This document shows positions 35,228 through 43,344 of a stretch of DNA of 64,000 bases, in pieces. The translations under genes were made by a program, and so were the position numbers. This DNA is from Paenibacillus nanensis (GTDB taxonomy: Bacteria; Bacillota; Bacilli; Paenibacillales; Paenibacillaceae), in NCBI RefSeq assembly GCF_003583765.1, contig NZ_QXQA01000017.1, positions 62,001-126,000 of the forward strand, given 5' to 3'. The first letter of the stretch is position 1; each line of letters opens with the position of its first letter. Under the pieces are notes generated by a model, which saw nothing but the letters and a program-made list of their open reading frames with translations, had not been told where the DNA came from and did not search any database.

Positions 35228-35806
35228 TTAAGTTCTGGACGGAATTTGCTTCTCGGATACAACCGACCATTCGTCCGAGCCTTCCATCTTTAAATAAAAG
35301 CGAAGCGTATATTGACCGGCGAATTCAAATTTATAATCGAATTCCTCGGATACAAACCAGAAAATATCTTTGTCTTTCATTTCGGAAGCGACATTTTTAG
35401 ACTGAATCGTCTTTTCTTTGCCATAAGGATCGACCATTGCGATTTTGACCGAATCGATCTTGGTCTGCAAATTATCGATCTGCGAGAACACCTTGATTTT
35501 TCCTTGGAAGCCCTTCTCGACAACGCCAAATGGACTGTTTCCTTTATTGTAGAGGAACATATGTACATTCGGTTTATAGATCGTCGCCCGTTTATTGGCA
35601 TTGTCCCAATCGACAATCGCATGCATCGAGCTCACAAGCTCTCGAAGCGGCAAATACGTTTTACCGTCTATAATAACGCCGCTTTCGTCTAGGCTGCTGC
35701 CATTCAATATGACCCTAACTCTCTGAGCAGCGTCACTAGCAAATATGATCGTGCCTCCGCACAAGCTTAGCAGCACCAGCCATATCGCTACCTTCCTGAA
35801 TTTCAT
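35228..35806 (-). CDS. Secreted protein with copper amine oxidase N-terminal-like domain
   Basis: 192 residues. Sec signal peptide (KFRKVAIWLVLLSLCGGTIIFA, cleavage near 25), then a copper-amine-oxidase-N domain (about 28-85: VILNGSSLDESGVIIDGKTYLPLRELV, VDWDNANKRATIYKP). Such domains are common in secreted and wall proteins of Paenibacillus. The C-terminal ~105 residues look like a beta-sandwich (GYTLRFYLKMEGSDEWSVV-like end). No copper enzyme activity is implied. The start at 35806 has GGGGG upstream; an ATG at 35824 has no ribosome site. Confidence 0.8.
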   Translation of the reverse strand: MKFRKVAIWLVLLSLCGGTIIFASDAAQRVRVILNGSSLDESGVIIDGKTYLPLRELVSSMHAIVDWDNANKRATIYKPNVHMFLYNKGNSPFGVVEKGFQGKIKVFSQIDNLQTKIDSVKIAMVDPYGKEKTIQSKNVASEMKDKDIFWFVSEEFDYKFEFAGQYTLRFYLKMEGSDEWSVVSEKQIPSRT

Positions 35807-35977
35807 AGCTGCAATAACCCCCATCCGTTATTCTGGATGTAAGGTTATACTCCTGCTGCTTCACAAAGTTGCGTTGGACAGGAAAATATTTTTTGCTGAG
35901 ATCAAATGATTGGCTGATTGTCAAATGCTGTTGAAATGTGCGCTTGCCTGGGAAATGTTTTACCTGATTTCGGGCAA

Positions 35978-36193
35978 TTACCCGTACGATTTGGTTAAAG
36001 GACAAGGTACGCCTTTACCTACTGCGCCAGGCTCCTGCATCTTTGCATAGTAGCGCATCCCTTTTGCGCATGGCGTTTTACACACCTCGCATGTGCTCGA
36101 AAGCACCAGCTTATAATACGCTTGCTTCCGCTCGCTTGGAAGCTGTTGCTTGCCTTTCGCCGCTTTCCCTTTTGCGCCTTTGCTTTTGCTCAT
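35978..36193 (-). CDS. Small Lys/Cys-rich protein, unknown function
   Basis: About 71 residues. A basic N-terminus (SKSKGAKGKAAKGKQQ) is followed by STCEVCKTPCAKGMRYY and VPCPLTKSYG. This gives four Cys (CxxC, then two more), a likely small zinc-binding unit. The ATG at 36193 has AAGGAG 9 bases before it; the ATG at 36202 abuts that site. Not assignable to a family. Confidence 0.65.
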   Translation of the reverse strand: MSKSKGAKGKAAKGKQQLPSERKQAYYKLVLSSTCEVCKTPCAKGMRYYAKMQEPGAVGKGVPCPLTKSYG

Positions 36194-36336
36194 GCCCGCC
36201 ATCTCCTTTTCACTTGCTGCTTAGCTGTGACATTGTATGCCTGAATAGGCCATTGTGCTTCTAAAATTCGCTTTCGACCAAAAATTTTGTTACATTGGTT
36301 TTAACGAACCCTATGCAGAAGGAGCGATGGGACAAC

Positions 36337-37062
36337 ATGCAAATTACAATGATCGGAACCGGGAGCGCGTTCGCGAAGCGATATGACAACAATAACGCTC
36401 TAATTGAAGCGAATGGCTTCCGCCTGCTGGTGGACTGCGGCATCACATTGCCTAAAGCGCTGCATGAAGCCGGACTCGATTTCGCTCAGCTCGACGCTGT
36501 ACTTATCAGTCATATTCACGGCGATCATGTCGGGGGGCTTGAGGAGCTGGCTTTCCAGATGATGTTCCGCTACCAACGCAAGCCGGTGCTGTACATTGCG
36601 GAGGAGCTGGTGCAGCCGATTTGGGAATCTACGCTGCGCGGCGGCTTGACGCAGGAGAGCTTAAACAGCTTATCGGACTTTTTCGAGGTGCGGCCGCTGA
36701 AAGCCGGCGAGACCTACGAGCTGGCTAAAGGACTAAACGTGCGGCTTATCCAGACGAAACATATTGCCGGAAAAGCGAGCTTCTCTTTTGTTTTCAATGA
36801 GCGTTTTTTTTACTCCGCAGATATGAAATTTGATAGTAATCTGCTGCAGGCGTTAGTGGATGAAGGAATCGAAACGATCTACCACGACTGTCAGTTGGAA
36901 TCGCCCGGCGTCGTGCATGCGAGCCTGGAGCAGCTGCTGACGCTGCCGGAAGCGATCCAAGAGAAGACTTGGCTGATGCATTACGGAGATGCGATGGAAC
37001 AATATAAAGGCAAAACCGGCCGAATGCGTTTCGTCGAGCAGCGCAAGCGGTACGATATTTAA
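36337..37062 (+). CDS. MBL-fold metallo-hydrolase
   Basis: 241 residues of the metallo-beta-lactamase superfamily, near RNase Z-like proteins. MQITMIGTGSAFAKRYDNNN is the usual start; the metal motif HIHGDHVGG, a later Asp in FYSADMKFDS, and His in MHYGD complete the di-zinc site. Substrate unknown. ATG 36337 is chosen as the natural domain start; GAAGGAG is 12 bases before it. Upstream in-frame codons add a tail with no ribosome site. Confidence 0.87.
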   Translation: MQITMIGTGSAFAKRYDNNNALIEANGFRLLVDCGITLPKALHEAGLDFAQLDAVLISHIHGDHVGGLEELAFQMMFRYQRKPVLYIAEELVQPIWESTLRGGLTQESLNSLSDFFEVRPLKAGETYELAKGLNVRLIQTKHIAGKASFSFVFNERFFYSADMKFDSNLLQALVDEGIETIYHDCQLESPGVVHASLEQLLTLPEAIQEKTWLMHYGDAMEQYKGKTGRMRFVEQRKRYDI

Positions 37063-37068
37063 CCGCAA

Positions 37069-37114
37069 AAAAAACCGGCACGCTCAGCTTTTTAGGCTGA
37101 AGTGCCGGTTTGTT
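37069..37114. terminator. Bidirectional terminator between the MBL hydrolase and DUF3892 genes
   Basis: AAACCGGCA and TGCCGGTTT plus an inner CTCAGC/GCTGA stem, with A and T runs at the sides. Confidence 0.85.
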
Positions 37115-37121
37115 ATGTTGC

Positions 37122-37406
37122 CTAGAACATAGGCAAATTGTCTAAATTATTGGTCGGGTCGCCATCCGCGTCGCCTCGGATATAGGTTTCTCCGTCTCTG
37201 CCTTTGAAAGCGTTAACCCCGGCGATACGTCCCGCCTGCACTTCCTGCAGCGCAGTCGTGTAATCGAGCTCACGGCCGGAAGACGTTTTGAACGCGGTTA
37301 AATCGCCGTCCCCGTTTTTTTGCACCGCAACGATTCGCTCTCTCGTATCTCCGTTCTGAAGGTTGTTTCCGGTTTGACCAAGCTGACTATTGTCGAATGT
37401 ATTCAT
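37122..37406 (-). CDS. DUF3892 domain protein
   Basis: 94 residues. The DUF3892 domain covers about 22-78 (ERIVAVQKNGDGDLTAFKTS, ELDYTTALQEVQAGRIAGV, FKGRDGETYIRG), with short disordered ends. Cytosolic, function unknown. AAGGAGG precedes the ATG at 8-10 bases. Confidence 0.85.
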   Translation of the reverse strand: MNTFDNSQLGQTGNNLQNGDTRERIVAVQKNGDGDLTAFKTSSGRELDYTTALQEVQAGRIAGVNAFKGRDGETYIRGDADGDPTNNLDNLPMF

Positions 37407-37478
37407 GCTGATACCCTCCTTGGCCCAAAAATATTAAAGCCAAGCTTAGTATGTCATGGGACCTGCGCTTCTATTCCA

Positions 37479-37628
37479 TTAATCTTTGATCTTGCGCATC
37501 CATACAAAGGCTTCGTCATAAGCCTTGGAATCATGTGTAAGGAGCTTCGCCAATAATCCGACGCAAACGCCAATTAAGCCGAACAAGCCGAGAACCCAGA
37601 TTGCCAAGAACGCATAATACTCAGCCAT
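37479..37628 (-). CDS. Small membrane protein (49 residues)
   Basis: Short ORF read directly on the minus strand: MAEYYAFLAIWVLGLFGLIG then VCVGLLAKLLTHDSKAYDEA and FVWMRKIKD. One long hydrophobic segment covers residues 5-30, and the tail is charged and presumably cytosolic. A strong GGAGGAGG lies 7 bases before the ATG, the main reason for calling it. No family recognised. Confidence 0.7.
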   Translation of the reverse strand: MAEYYAFLAIWVLGLFGLIGVCVGLLAKLLTHDSKAYDEAFVWMRKIKD

Positions 37629-37782
37629 TAGATCGCCTCCTCCGCCCTTTCTATCCTTCTATGCGGGAAAGGGAAAAAATAGTCTATCCGATGGCGCGCA
37701 TATTCTGTTTCCCGTTACAAACACTACGTATCGGAGTAATCTGACCCCTGGCTTAGCGATTATGGATAAGGAGATGAAATGG

Positions 37783-37974
37783 ATGACGCAATTGAACAGC
37801 CAGTACGACTGCGCGAACGCTTCAACCGATTTGCCGGAGCTCATGAGCCAATTAGAAGCATTGGAAAACGGGACACAGGAAAAAACAAAGCAATGGCAGG
37901 ACCAAGTCAATCATCTTCGGAATCAAATCAAATTTATACAAAATAAATGCGATTTAACGCAAGACACCGAATAG
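37783..37974 (+). CDS. Small coiled-coil protein, unknown function
   Basis: 63 residues. ATG 37783 has AAGGAG 9 bases ahead; in-frame ATGs at 37762 and 37774 do not. Text is mostly helical with heptad character (LPELMSQLEALENGTQEKTK, QVNHLRNQIKFIQNKC). Two Cys. Not recognised. Confidence 0.6.
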   Translation: MTQLNSQYDCANASTDLPELMSQLEALENGTQEKTKQWQDQVNHLRNQIKFIQNKCDLTQDTE

Positions 37975-37996
37975 CTATTCGAATCTAAAGGAAGCG

Positions 37997-38203
37997 CTAC
38001 GAAGACTTTTTCTTCCTGCGCTTCCCCCTCGAGCTTTGAACGGCAGCCAATGATTCGTCTTCCTCATCTTCCCCATCCTCTTGTCTTGCCGCAATGACGG
38101 CCCATAATGCGAGTATATCGCCGATGACTACGACAACAGCAGCCAACAAGGCCAGGTCATCCGCGGAAAAAAACTTGCCGTTATCGTCGCCGGATTTCGC
38201 CAT
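37997..38203 (-). CDS. Small single-pass membrane protein
   Basis: 68 residues. A hydrophobic segment at about 18-40 (LALLAAVVVVIGDILALWAVIAA) is followed by an acidic stretch (EDGEDEEDE) and a basic tail (RGKRRKKKSS). AGGG lies 8 bases before ATG 38203; an ATG at 38221 is less likely. Paenibacillus genomes often have such small proteins; function unknown. Confidence 0.6.
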   Translation of the reverse strand: MAKSGDDNGKFFSADDLALLAAVVVVIGDILALWAVIAARQEDGEDEEDESLAAVQSSRGKRRKKKSS

Positions 38204-38341
38204 CCTTCGTTCCCTGCCCATCGTTCTATGATGATAGCAGTCTATTCAATTAGGCAGAAATGGAGTGGGCATTTTACCAATTGGGCGCCTTAAACGATTT
38301 ATCCTATTAATGTTTAATCGCTTTAAGGACTGAACGGCAGA

Positions 38342-38953
38342 TCATAATGGTGAAATGACGTTTAGCAGGCTGTAGGCTCCGAAACCGAACAAAACCAATC
38401 CCGCACCGATTTGAATAGACCGCATCAATTTGGCGTTAAGCCGTTCTCTCAGCCATCCGACCAAATAAGCTAGCAGCAGCCACCAAACCGCAGATCCCGC
38501 GAATACCCCTACCACAAGCAACAGCGGCGATTGGCCCGCCCACCCTGCTCCCATTCCCGCAAAAATCGCGATGAATGACAGAATCGTCATTGGATTCGTT
38601 AAGGTAAGAAAGAAGGTCGTTAGAAAGGCTTGAGGAAGACTTGCATGCTTTGCAGGTCCATCCGAACAATCCGTTTGAACAGGCGACTTCAACGTTTTGT
38701 ATGCAAGGTAGATTATAAACATAGCGCCTGTCAGTTGAATCCAGGCTGAGTGGCGAAGCAGAAACTGCGTTACGATTGACAAGCCCAGAGCCGCTGTCAA
38801 GCCGTAGGCCGCATCTGCCGCCGCTGCTCCTAACCCCGAAACAAATCCATATCTTTTGCCGTAACGAAGTGTTTGTCTCATGCACCATAATCCGATCGGA
38901 CCGACAGGCGCCGCGATGGACAAATCCAGCAGCATTCCTTTAAGAAATAGCAT
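38342..38953 (-). CDS. LysE-family amino acid exporter
   Basis: 203 residues with six hydrophobic segments, the LysE/RhtB pattern. The N-terminal motif SIAAPVGPIGLWCMRQTLRYG and the LTNPMTILSF motif (Asn-Pro in segment 4) are diagnostic. It would export an amino acid or analogue with proton exchange. The start at 38953 has GGAGAAGGAAG before it; the ATG at 38980 is less likely. Monocistronic. Confidence 0.88.
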   Translation of the reverse strand: MLFLKGMLLDLSIAAPVGPIGLWCMRQTLRYGKRYGFVSGLGAAAADAAYGLTAALGLSIVTQFLLRHSAWIQLTGAMFIIYLAYKTLKSPVQTDCSDGPAKHASLPQAFLTTFFLTLTNPMTILSFIAIFAGMGAGWAGQSPLLLVVGVFAGSAVWWLLLAYLVGWLRERLNAKLMRSIQIGAGLVLFGFGAYSLLNVISPL

Positions 38954-39125
38954 TTCCGCACTTCCTTCTCCCCAACACATTTCTCTTCATTGTACGAAAA
39001 TGAGATGGATGTTTCACCTAACCTATTGAAAATAAAATAATATGCTTCGTTGGTTACCACTGTTTTCCAATTGCCAGCTTTCGTTTACTCGAGTAAGATG
39101 GAAAAAGATGGGAGGCAAAATGAAG

Positions 39126-39431
39126 ATGGAAACTTTTATTGTGATCTTTATCGTTATTGTTGGTTTCGGGTTATTATCCAGCTTGATAGGAAAGTCTGGT
39201 CCTTCGGGCAAATCTCGGCACGGGAGCGGCTCCGACAGCGGTTTTATCGGAAGCAGCCACTATCCTCACAGCTCCGACCATAGAGACAGAGATTACGATA
39301 GCGATGATCGCCATCACCGTTCTGACGATTGGGGCGGAGGAGATAATGACAGCGGGAGCAGCGACAACGGCGGAGGCTTCGGCGGTGACAGCGGCGGCAG
39401 CTCCGGGGGAGACGGCGGAGGCGGCGATTAG
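39126..39431 (+). CDS. Membrane-anchored protein with Gly/Ser/Asp/His-rich tail
   Basis: About 101 residues (6 or 7 more if the ATG at 39120 is used; GGAGG is 10 and 4 bases away respectively). One membrane segment (about 3-22: TFIVIFIVIVGFGLLSSLI). Then a tail with almost no hydrophobic residues: SDHRDRDYDSDDRHHRSDDW, ending in GGDSGGSSGGDGGGGD. The acidic and His-rich part could bind cations. Similar short tails follow membrane anchors in several Bacillales proteins; function unknown. Confidence 0.65.
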   Translation: METFIVIFIVIVGFGLLSSLIGKSGPSGKSRHGSGSDSGFIGSSHYPHSSDHRDRDYDSDDRHHRSDDWGGGDNDSGSSDNGGGFGGDSGGSSGGDGGGGD

Positions 39432-39507
39432 TCCGTACGCTTTCCCTTCACAATTCCGCTGAGCTGTCTACTTGCGTACCGCTTCATACCGTCCCTCCCC
39501 TGGATTA

Positions 39508-40383
39508 TTACGATTTATAGTCTTGAATAATAACATCGATAACACGCTTTCCCCAATTCGAAAGCTCCGAGCCCGGTTCATTCCACGCATAGGTGATGAG
39601 CGCTTTCCACAAGGCCCAGCCGCGCGCGCGATCTACCGTATCCTGGTCAACGTTCATGCCGTTCAGAAATATGCCGCGGCTTTCATCATCAAAAAAATTC
39701 CATGCCATAACGAGGTCGCTTGAAGGATCGCCGACGCCCATCGTTCCGAAGTCAATGACCCCGCATAACCGCCCATTACGCACAAGCAGATTGCCTACTG
39801 CCACGTCACCGTGCAGCCACAGCGGTGCCGATTGGAAGTTCGTCGACAAGGCAAGCTCCCATATTTCCGTTAAGAGCGTTTTATCGTAAAGGCCGGATAT
39901 GTTGTCAATGACAGCTCTTGTATCCGGATCGTATACCGCTAAGCTTCCTCCGCGATGAAAGTTTTGAACGCCCGCCGGCATGCCGCTGCTTGCATCGATC
40001 GCTTGCAGTTCCTTCAAAAAGCCCGCGAGGTCTTCGGCAAATCCGTTTACATCGCGAACATTGGCATGGGTGACGGTTTCGCCTTCTATCCATCGGTTGA
40101 CGGACCAAGGCAAGGGATATTGTCCCGTCGGCTCGCCTTTTGCAACCGGAACCGGAATGGGCAAGGACAGCAGCGGCTTAAAAATCGGGAGCCAGATCTG
40201 TTCTTTCTCAACAGCCGAAGCGTATCGTTCATGACTCGGCAGACGAACCGTAAGTTCGCTTCCCAGCCGGTAAGTGCGGTTATCGTGTCCGCTCTTTTCT
40301 ACAGGCACAATCTCCAATCCCCTCCACTCCGGAAATTGGCTGTCGATTAACTGTCGTACCACTTCTGCGGTTATTTCAACCAT
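39508..40383 (-). CDS. Aminoglycoside phosphotransferase (APH) family protein
   Basis: 291 residues. APH/choline-kinase fold: catalytic loop LHGDVAVGNLLV (Brenner-like HxDxxxxN) and metal Asp in GVIDFGTMGVGDPSSDL. It would phosphorylate a hydroxyl of a small molecule with ATP. Such family members are common in soil Bacillales and often have no resistance function; substrate unknown. Monocistronic. Confidence 0.85.
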   Translation of the reverse strand: MVEITAEVVRQLIDSQFPEWRGLEIVPVEKSGHDNRTYRLGSELTVRLPSHERYASAVEKEQIWLPIFKPLLSLPIPVPVAKGEPTGQYPLPWSVNRWIEGETVTHANVRDVNGFAEDLAGFLKELQAIDASSGMPAGVQNFHRGGSLAVYDPDTRAVIDNISGLYDKTLLTEIWELALSTNFQSAPLWLHGDVAVGNLLVRNGRLCGVIDFGTMGVGDPSSDLVMAWNFFDDESRGIFLNGMNVDQDTVDRARGWALWKALITYAWNEPGSELSNWGKRVIDVIIQDYKS

Positions 40384-40552
40384 ATCTTTCGCCCCTTCTG
40401 CAAAGAGAATGGATGGAACTTCTCCTTACAAAATCATAACAACCTGCTTCTGCCATATCAAAGGATTAAACACTTATAAAAAACCTTGACGCTTTGACAT
40501 CGGAGTGACCGGAAAAACCGCGCAGCTGCGTGTAAAAAACTGCTAGGTTATG

Positions 40553-40558
40553 TATAAT
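40553..40558 (+). promoter_or_regulatory. Possible promoter of the DUF6157 gene
   Basis: A perfect TATAAT, 65 bases before the ATG; a weak TGTAAA lies 16 bases upstream. Confidence 0.4.
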
Positions 40559-40623
40559 AATAGAATTGAAGCCTAAATCGGGCTGGATTGAGCGATGATC
40601 AAAAATAATCGGGAGGGAGAAAG

Positions 40624-41034
40624 ATGAAAGATCATAACCACTATAACGTATTTATTGAAGTAGCCGAGGACTGTCCCGTATCCAAGGCGGAAATCCCCAA
40701 AGCAAAAGGAGAGTCGATAACCGTACCGGTTCTTCAATATGAGATGATCGCGAACCATCCATACCGCTATACGCAAGAAGATGTATTATTCGAAGTTTTT
40801 GCTGCGCGCAATCATATCCCCGATCAGGAAAAACAAGCGTCGCGGGAAGCTTTTTTCTCTAAAGGACAAGCTTGTCTTCGCACATCATCGCTGGGAAAGC
40901 GTTACGGGTGGGGAATCCATCACGATCAGAACGGAAAGGTTGCCCTTTACGCTATGGAATCAGATGAGTACAAGGCTTTCCTGACTGACGCAAACATTAA
41001 ACGTGTAAAAGCGATGCGCTCGAGCAAAGCCTAG
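40624..41034 (+). CDS. DUF6157 family protein
   Basis: 136 residues. NVFIEVAEDCPVSKAEIP, VPVLQYEMIANHPYRYTQED, FFSKGQACLRTSSLGKRYGW and GIHHDQNGKVALYAMESDEY match the DUF6157 pattern as I recall it. Cytosolic, no known role. GGAGGGAGA precedes the ATG. Single gene with a bidirectional terminator after it. Confidence 0.85.
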   Translation: MKDHNHYNVFIEVAEDCPVSKAEIPKAKGESITVPVLQYEMIANHPYRYTQEDVLFEVFAARNHIPDQEKQASREAFFSKGQACLRTSSLGKRYGWGIHHDQNGKVALYAMESDEYKAFLTDANIKRVKAMRSSKA

Positions 41035-41054
41035 TGTGGACTTTTCATTAGAAA

Positions 41055-41087
41055 AGAAAAGGGCACCTTTGTCAGGTGCCTTTTTCC
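41055..41087. terminator. Bidirectional terminator between the DUF6157 and DUF4871 genes
   Basis: GGCACCT and AGGTGCC stem with a 5-base loop, between A-rich and T-rich runs. Confidence 0.85.
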
Positions 41088-42004
41088 ACTTCCACCACAA
41101 TACTGTCGATCAGCTTTCCGTTCACATAAGGGAGTAACCTCCAGTGCCCTGGCTCAGGGAGTATCATACTGCTTGGCAAATGCCGATTTGCCCCGTTATT
41201 CTCTCCTCCCAGACTGTCAGCCTCGAACACTGGAACTAGCTCCATACTGCCCTGCTTCACGGCCAGCACCTCAAATCGGCCGTCCAGCTCCTCCTCATTG
41301 CCCCAGAAGTGCCACATATATTTGTTAGGCTGACCGGCGACAAAGCCGGGATCTATAAATCCGACCTTCCCGTCAATGCCGGTCATCTTGTAGCTTCCGG
41401 CATCGAACGTGCCGGTCGCTTCCCAAGAAGGCTCGCCGACATCAAGGATGACATCCGCGTAAAGCTCGCCGTCGAGCAGCACCTCATACCGCCAATACCC
41501 CTCAAGGGGCATTGCGGAAAAGGCCGTGTATCGGGCAAAGCTTATTCCCGCCAGCACCTCCGGTGTCAGCACATACGGCTTCACGACCGTTTCGCGCCGC
41601 CCCGTCGCGAGATGCACCGCCTCGATCGCCATTGTTTTATTTACCGCCTCGAACCCCAACTCCGCAAACGAAAAAATATAACCGTACGATCGTCCTGCCT
41701 TCAGCTCCGGATCGGGGAACACCTGCAGCAGCAGGTTCCCATCCTTATAATACGACGGTCTGAGCTCTGGAACTGGCGCGGCCGGCTGAAATGCCGAGGC
41801 CGACCAAAAAATAACGAGGCCAAGGCATACGAATGCGGCCAGCAGGCCGCCTGCACCGCGAATACCGCGAAATGAGCGAGCGGGACCGCGTTGCGACTCG
41901 GTCAGCCTGCGTCTCACGTTCGTCCGCAGCTTCTCCGTGAACATCGGCTCCATGAAAGGCGGCTCCTTCAATCGGTGTTCCCAATCCATACGGTCATCAC
42001 GCAT
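41072..42004 (-). CDS. DUF4871 membrane protein, probable anti-sigma factor
   Basis: 310 residues. N-terminal ~45 residues are cytosolic (MDWEHRLKEPPFMEPMFTEK, LRTNVRRRL), one membrane segment at about 50-70 (GGLLAAFVCLGLVIFWSASAF), then a large extracytoplasmic part. Its last 110 residues match DUF4871 (YKMTGIDGKVGFIDPG, NKYMWHFWG, NRHLPSSMILPEPGHW). Cytosolic tail, one membrane pass and outer domain, encoded right after an ECF sigma gene with an 8-base overlap, is the layout of a membrane anti-sigma factor; no zinc motif is present, so this is inference. Start 42004 has GGGAGGG before it. Confidence 0.8.
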   Translation of the reverse strand: MRDDRMDWEHRLKEPPFMEPMFTEKLRTNVRRRLTESQRGPARSFRGIRGAGGLLAAFVCLGLVIFWSASAFQPAAPVPELRPSYYKDGNLLLQVFPDPELKAGRSYGYIFSFAELGFEAVNKTMAIEAVHLATGRRETVVKPYVLTPEVLAGISFARYTAFSAMPLEGYWRYEVLLDGELYADVILDVGEPSWEATGTFDAGSYKMTGIDGKVGFIDPGFVAGQPNKYMWHFWGNEEELDGRFEVLAVKQGSMELVPVFEADSLGGENNGANRHLPSSMILPEPGHWRLLPYVNGKLIDSIVVEVEKGT

Positions 42005-42572
42005 GGATATCCCTCCCTTCTCTTGCTTCAAGCAGCTCCGACATTTTCTGTCTCGCTCTGAACAGCCTGGATTTGACCGTGCCGGATGAGAGTCCCAGCG
42101 CTTCCGCTATTTCCTCGACCGACAGCTCGTAGTGGTAGGCTAGAATGAGCACTTCGCGATGCTTGACCGGCAGCGACAGGACCTGGTCCCATAGATTTCG
42201 TGACGCCGCTTTATCCATGGCAGCTTGCTCCGCTGAAACGGCCGCTTCCTGACTTTTGCCCCGTAAAGTGAATATATCCCATGGCACGACCTTGCGAACA
42301 AACGAGCTGCGCAAATAATTGAGCGACTTATTGCGTGTGATGGCGAGCAGCCAGCTCTTCACGCTAGCCTCTCCCCGGAAACCGTACATTCGGTTAAAAG
42401 CGGCTATGAACACGTCCTGTGCAATATCGTCCGCAGCGTCTCGTCTGCGCGTCAGCACATAAGCGAAATGCCACACATCGTTGCCATATACCGACATGAG
42501 ATCCTCCAATACGGCGGACCGGTCAAAGCCGGGAGACAAGTGATGCAGGTAATGCTTTTTTTGCTCCTCCAC
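41997..42572 (-). CDS. ECF-type RNA polymerase sigma factor
   Basis: 191 residues. Region 2 (about 25-95) has DDIAQDVFIAAFNRMYGF and SWLLAITRNKSLNYLR; region 4 (about 130-185) has LPVKHREVLILAYHYELSVEEIAEALGLSSGTVKSRLFRAR, the recognition helix-turn-helix. It directs RNA polymerase to stress or envelope genes. GTG start with AGAGGTGA before it. It carries an ECF-like promoter upstream and is followed by the probable anti-sigma gene. Confidence 0.93.
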   Translation of the reverse strand: MEEQKKHYLHHLSPGFDRSAVLEDLMSVYGNDVWHFAYVLTRRRDAADDIAQDVFIAAFNRMYGFRGEASVKSWLLAITRNKSLNYLRSSFVRKVVPWDIFTLRGKSQEAAVSAEQAAMDKAASRNLWDQVLSLPVKHREVLILAYHYELSVEEIAEALGLSSGTVKSRLFRARQKMSELLEAREGRDIHA

Positions 42573-42594
42573 AACTGTTCACCTCTATGAAGTA

Positions 42595-42620
42595 GACACC
42601 GCAAGCGGCAGGTTGGTTCC
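42595..42620 (-). promoter_or_regulatory. ECF-type promoter of the sigma/anti-sigma operon
   Basis: On the minus strand GGAACC (42615-42620), exactly 16 bases, then TGTC (42595-42598). This is close to the ECF form GAAAC/GGAAC-N16-CGTC and lies 23 bases before the GTG. Autoregulation by its own sigma is likely. Confidence 0.6.
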
Positions 42621-42644
42621 TTTTTACTACTATTTTATAGGTAT

Positions 42645-42690
42645 AAATAAAAAACGAACACCCTCGCGCCAGTGGACGCGGAAGTGTCCG
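42645..42690 (-). terminator. Terminator of the lipoprotein gene at 42712-43161
   Basis: On the minus strand ACACTTCCGCG pairs, with G-U pairs, to CGCGAGGGTGT, followed by TTTTTTATTT. Confidence 0.65.
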
Positions 42691-42711
42691 TCTAACTCCT
42701 ATGACTTCGTG

Positions 42712-43161
42712 TTACTCCTTAGCGGTAACCTCGAGCGCGAATACGTAAGAGGATGAGCCATTCGTAATCCGGTTCTCTTTATCTGCCCACCATACGGCTG
42801 AGAGACTATAGTAGTAAACCCCCTCTTCCGAAGGCGCCGAAAAAGCGTGGCCCGACACGGCCGCCTGTGAACGCTTTCCATTATGGAAGGAAGTCGCAGT
42901 GACCTCGTCCGGCTGTTTGCCATCGAAGCTAAATTGTATGGCTGCTTCTGCCGGTACGACCGCCTTTGGTTCATCCCGCAATCTTTCTTCCGGCGCGGCA
43001 TAATCCGCGCAGCTGGAAGTCCAGCAATAGGAGCTCTGCAGCACATGAATCTTTTCGCCGTTTACCTCGACGGCAGGGATAGGTGGCTCCGGCGGCATTT
43101 CCGACTCCGCCTGGCAAGCAGACAGCATAAAAGCAATGGCAATCAGCACGATAATACGCAT
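42712..43161 (-). CDS. Small predicted lipoprotein
   Basis: 149 residues from ATG 43161 (GGGGG 7 bases before). Lipoprotein signal with lipobox LSAC, Cys at 16. The mature part starts with a Pro-rich spacer (SEMPPEPPIPAVEV), then KIHVLQSSYCWTSSCADYAA with two Cys that may form a disulfide. A strand-rich domain follows, ending in SYVFALEVTAKE. The opening resembles secreted proteins with an Ig-like domain. Function unknown. It lies directly upstream of the ECF operon but has its own terminator. Confidence 0.75.
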   Translation of the reverse strand: MRIIVLIAIAFMLSACQAESEMPPEPPIPAVEVNGEKIHVLQSSYCWTSSCADYAAPEERLRDEPKAVVPAEAAIQFSFDGKQPDEVTATSFHNGKRSQAAVSGHAFSAPSEEGVYYYSLSAVWWADKENRITNGSSSYVFALEVTAKE

Positions 43162-43344
43162 GTTCATTCCCCCTTTTACCAACACTTGACGCCTTTTAGG
43201 ACCAAAATGTTTCGTTTCGGTACGACCGGACGACCAATAACCTTTTGGGAGCACTTGTTGACTCCTTCTCCTTCCAAGTGATAGGGTGATGGAAGAATGA
43301 TAACGCCGTTATCTAGCAATTATTGATTAAAGTAGGAGGCAACT

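Noticed and set aside
38288..38328. Bulged inverted repeat after the LysE-type gene
   Set aside because: CCTTAAACGATT can pair with AATCGCTTTAAGG but there is no T run; too weak to call a terminator.
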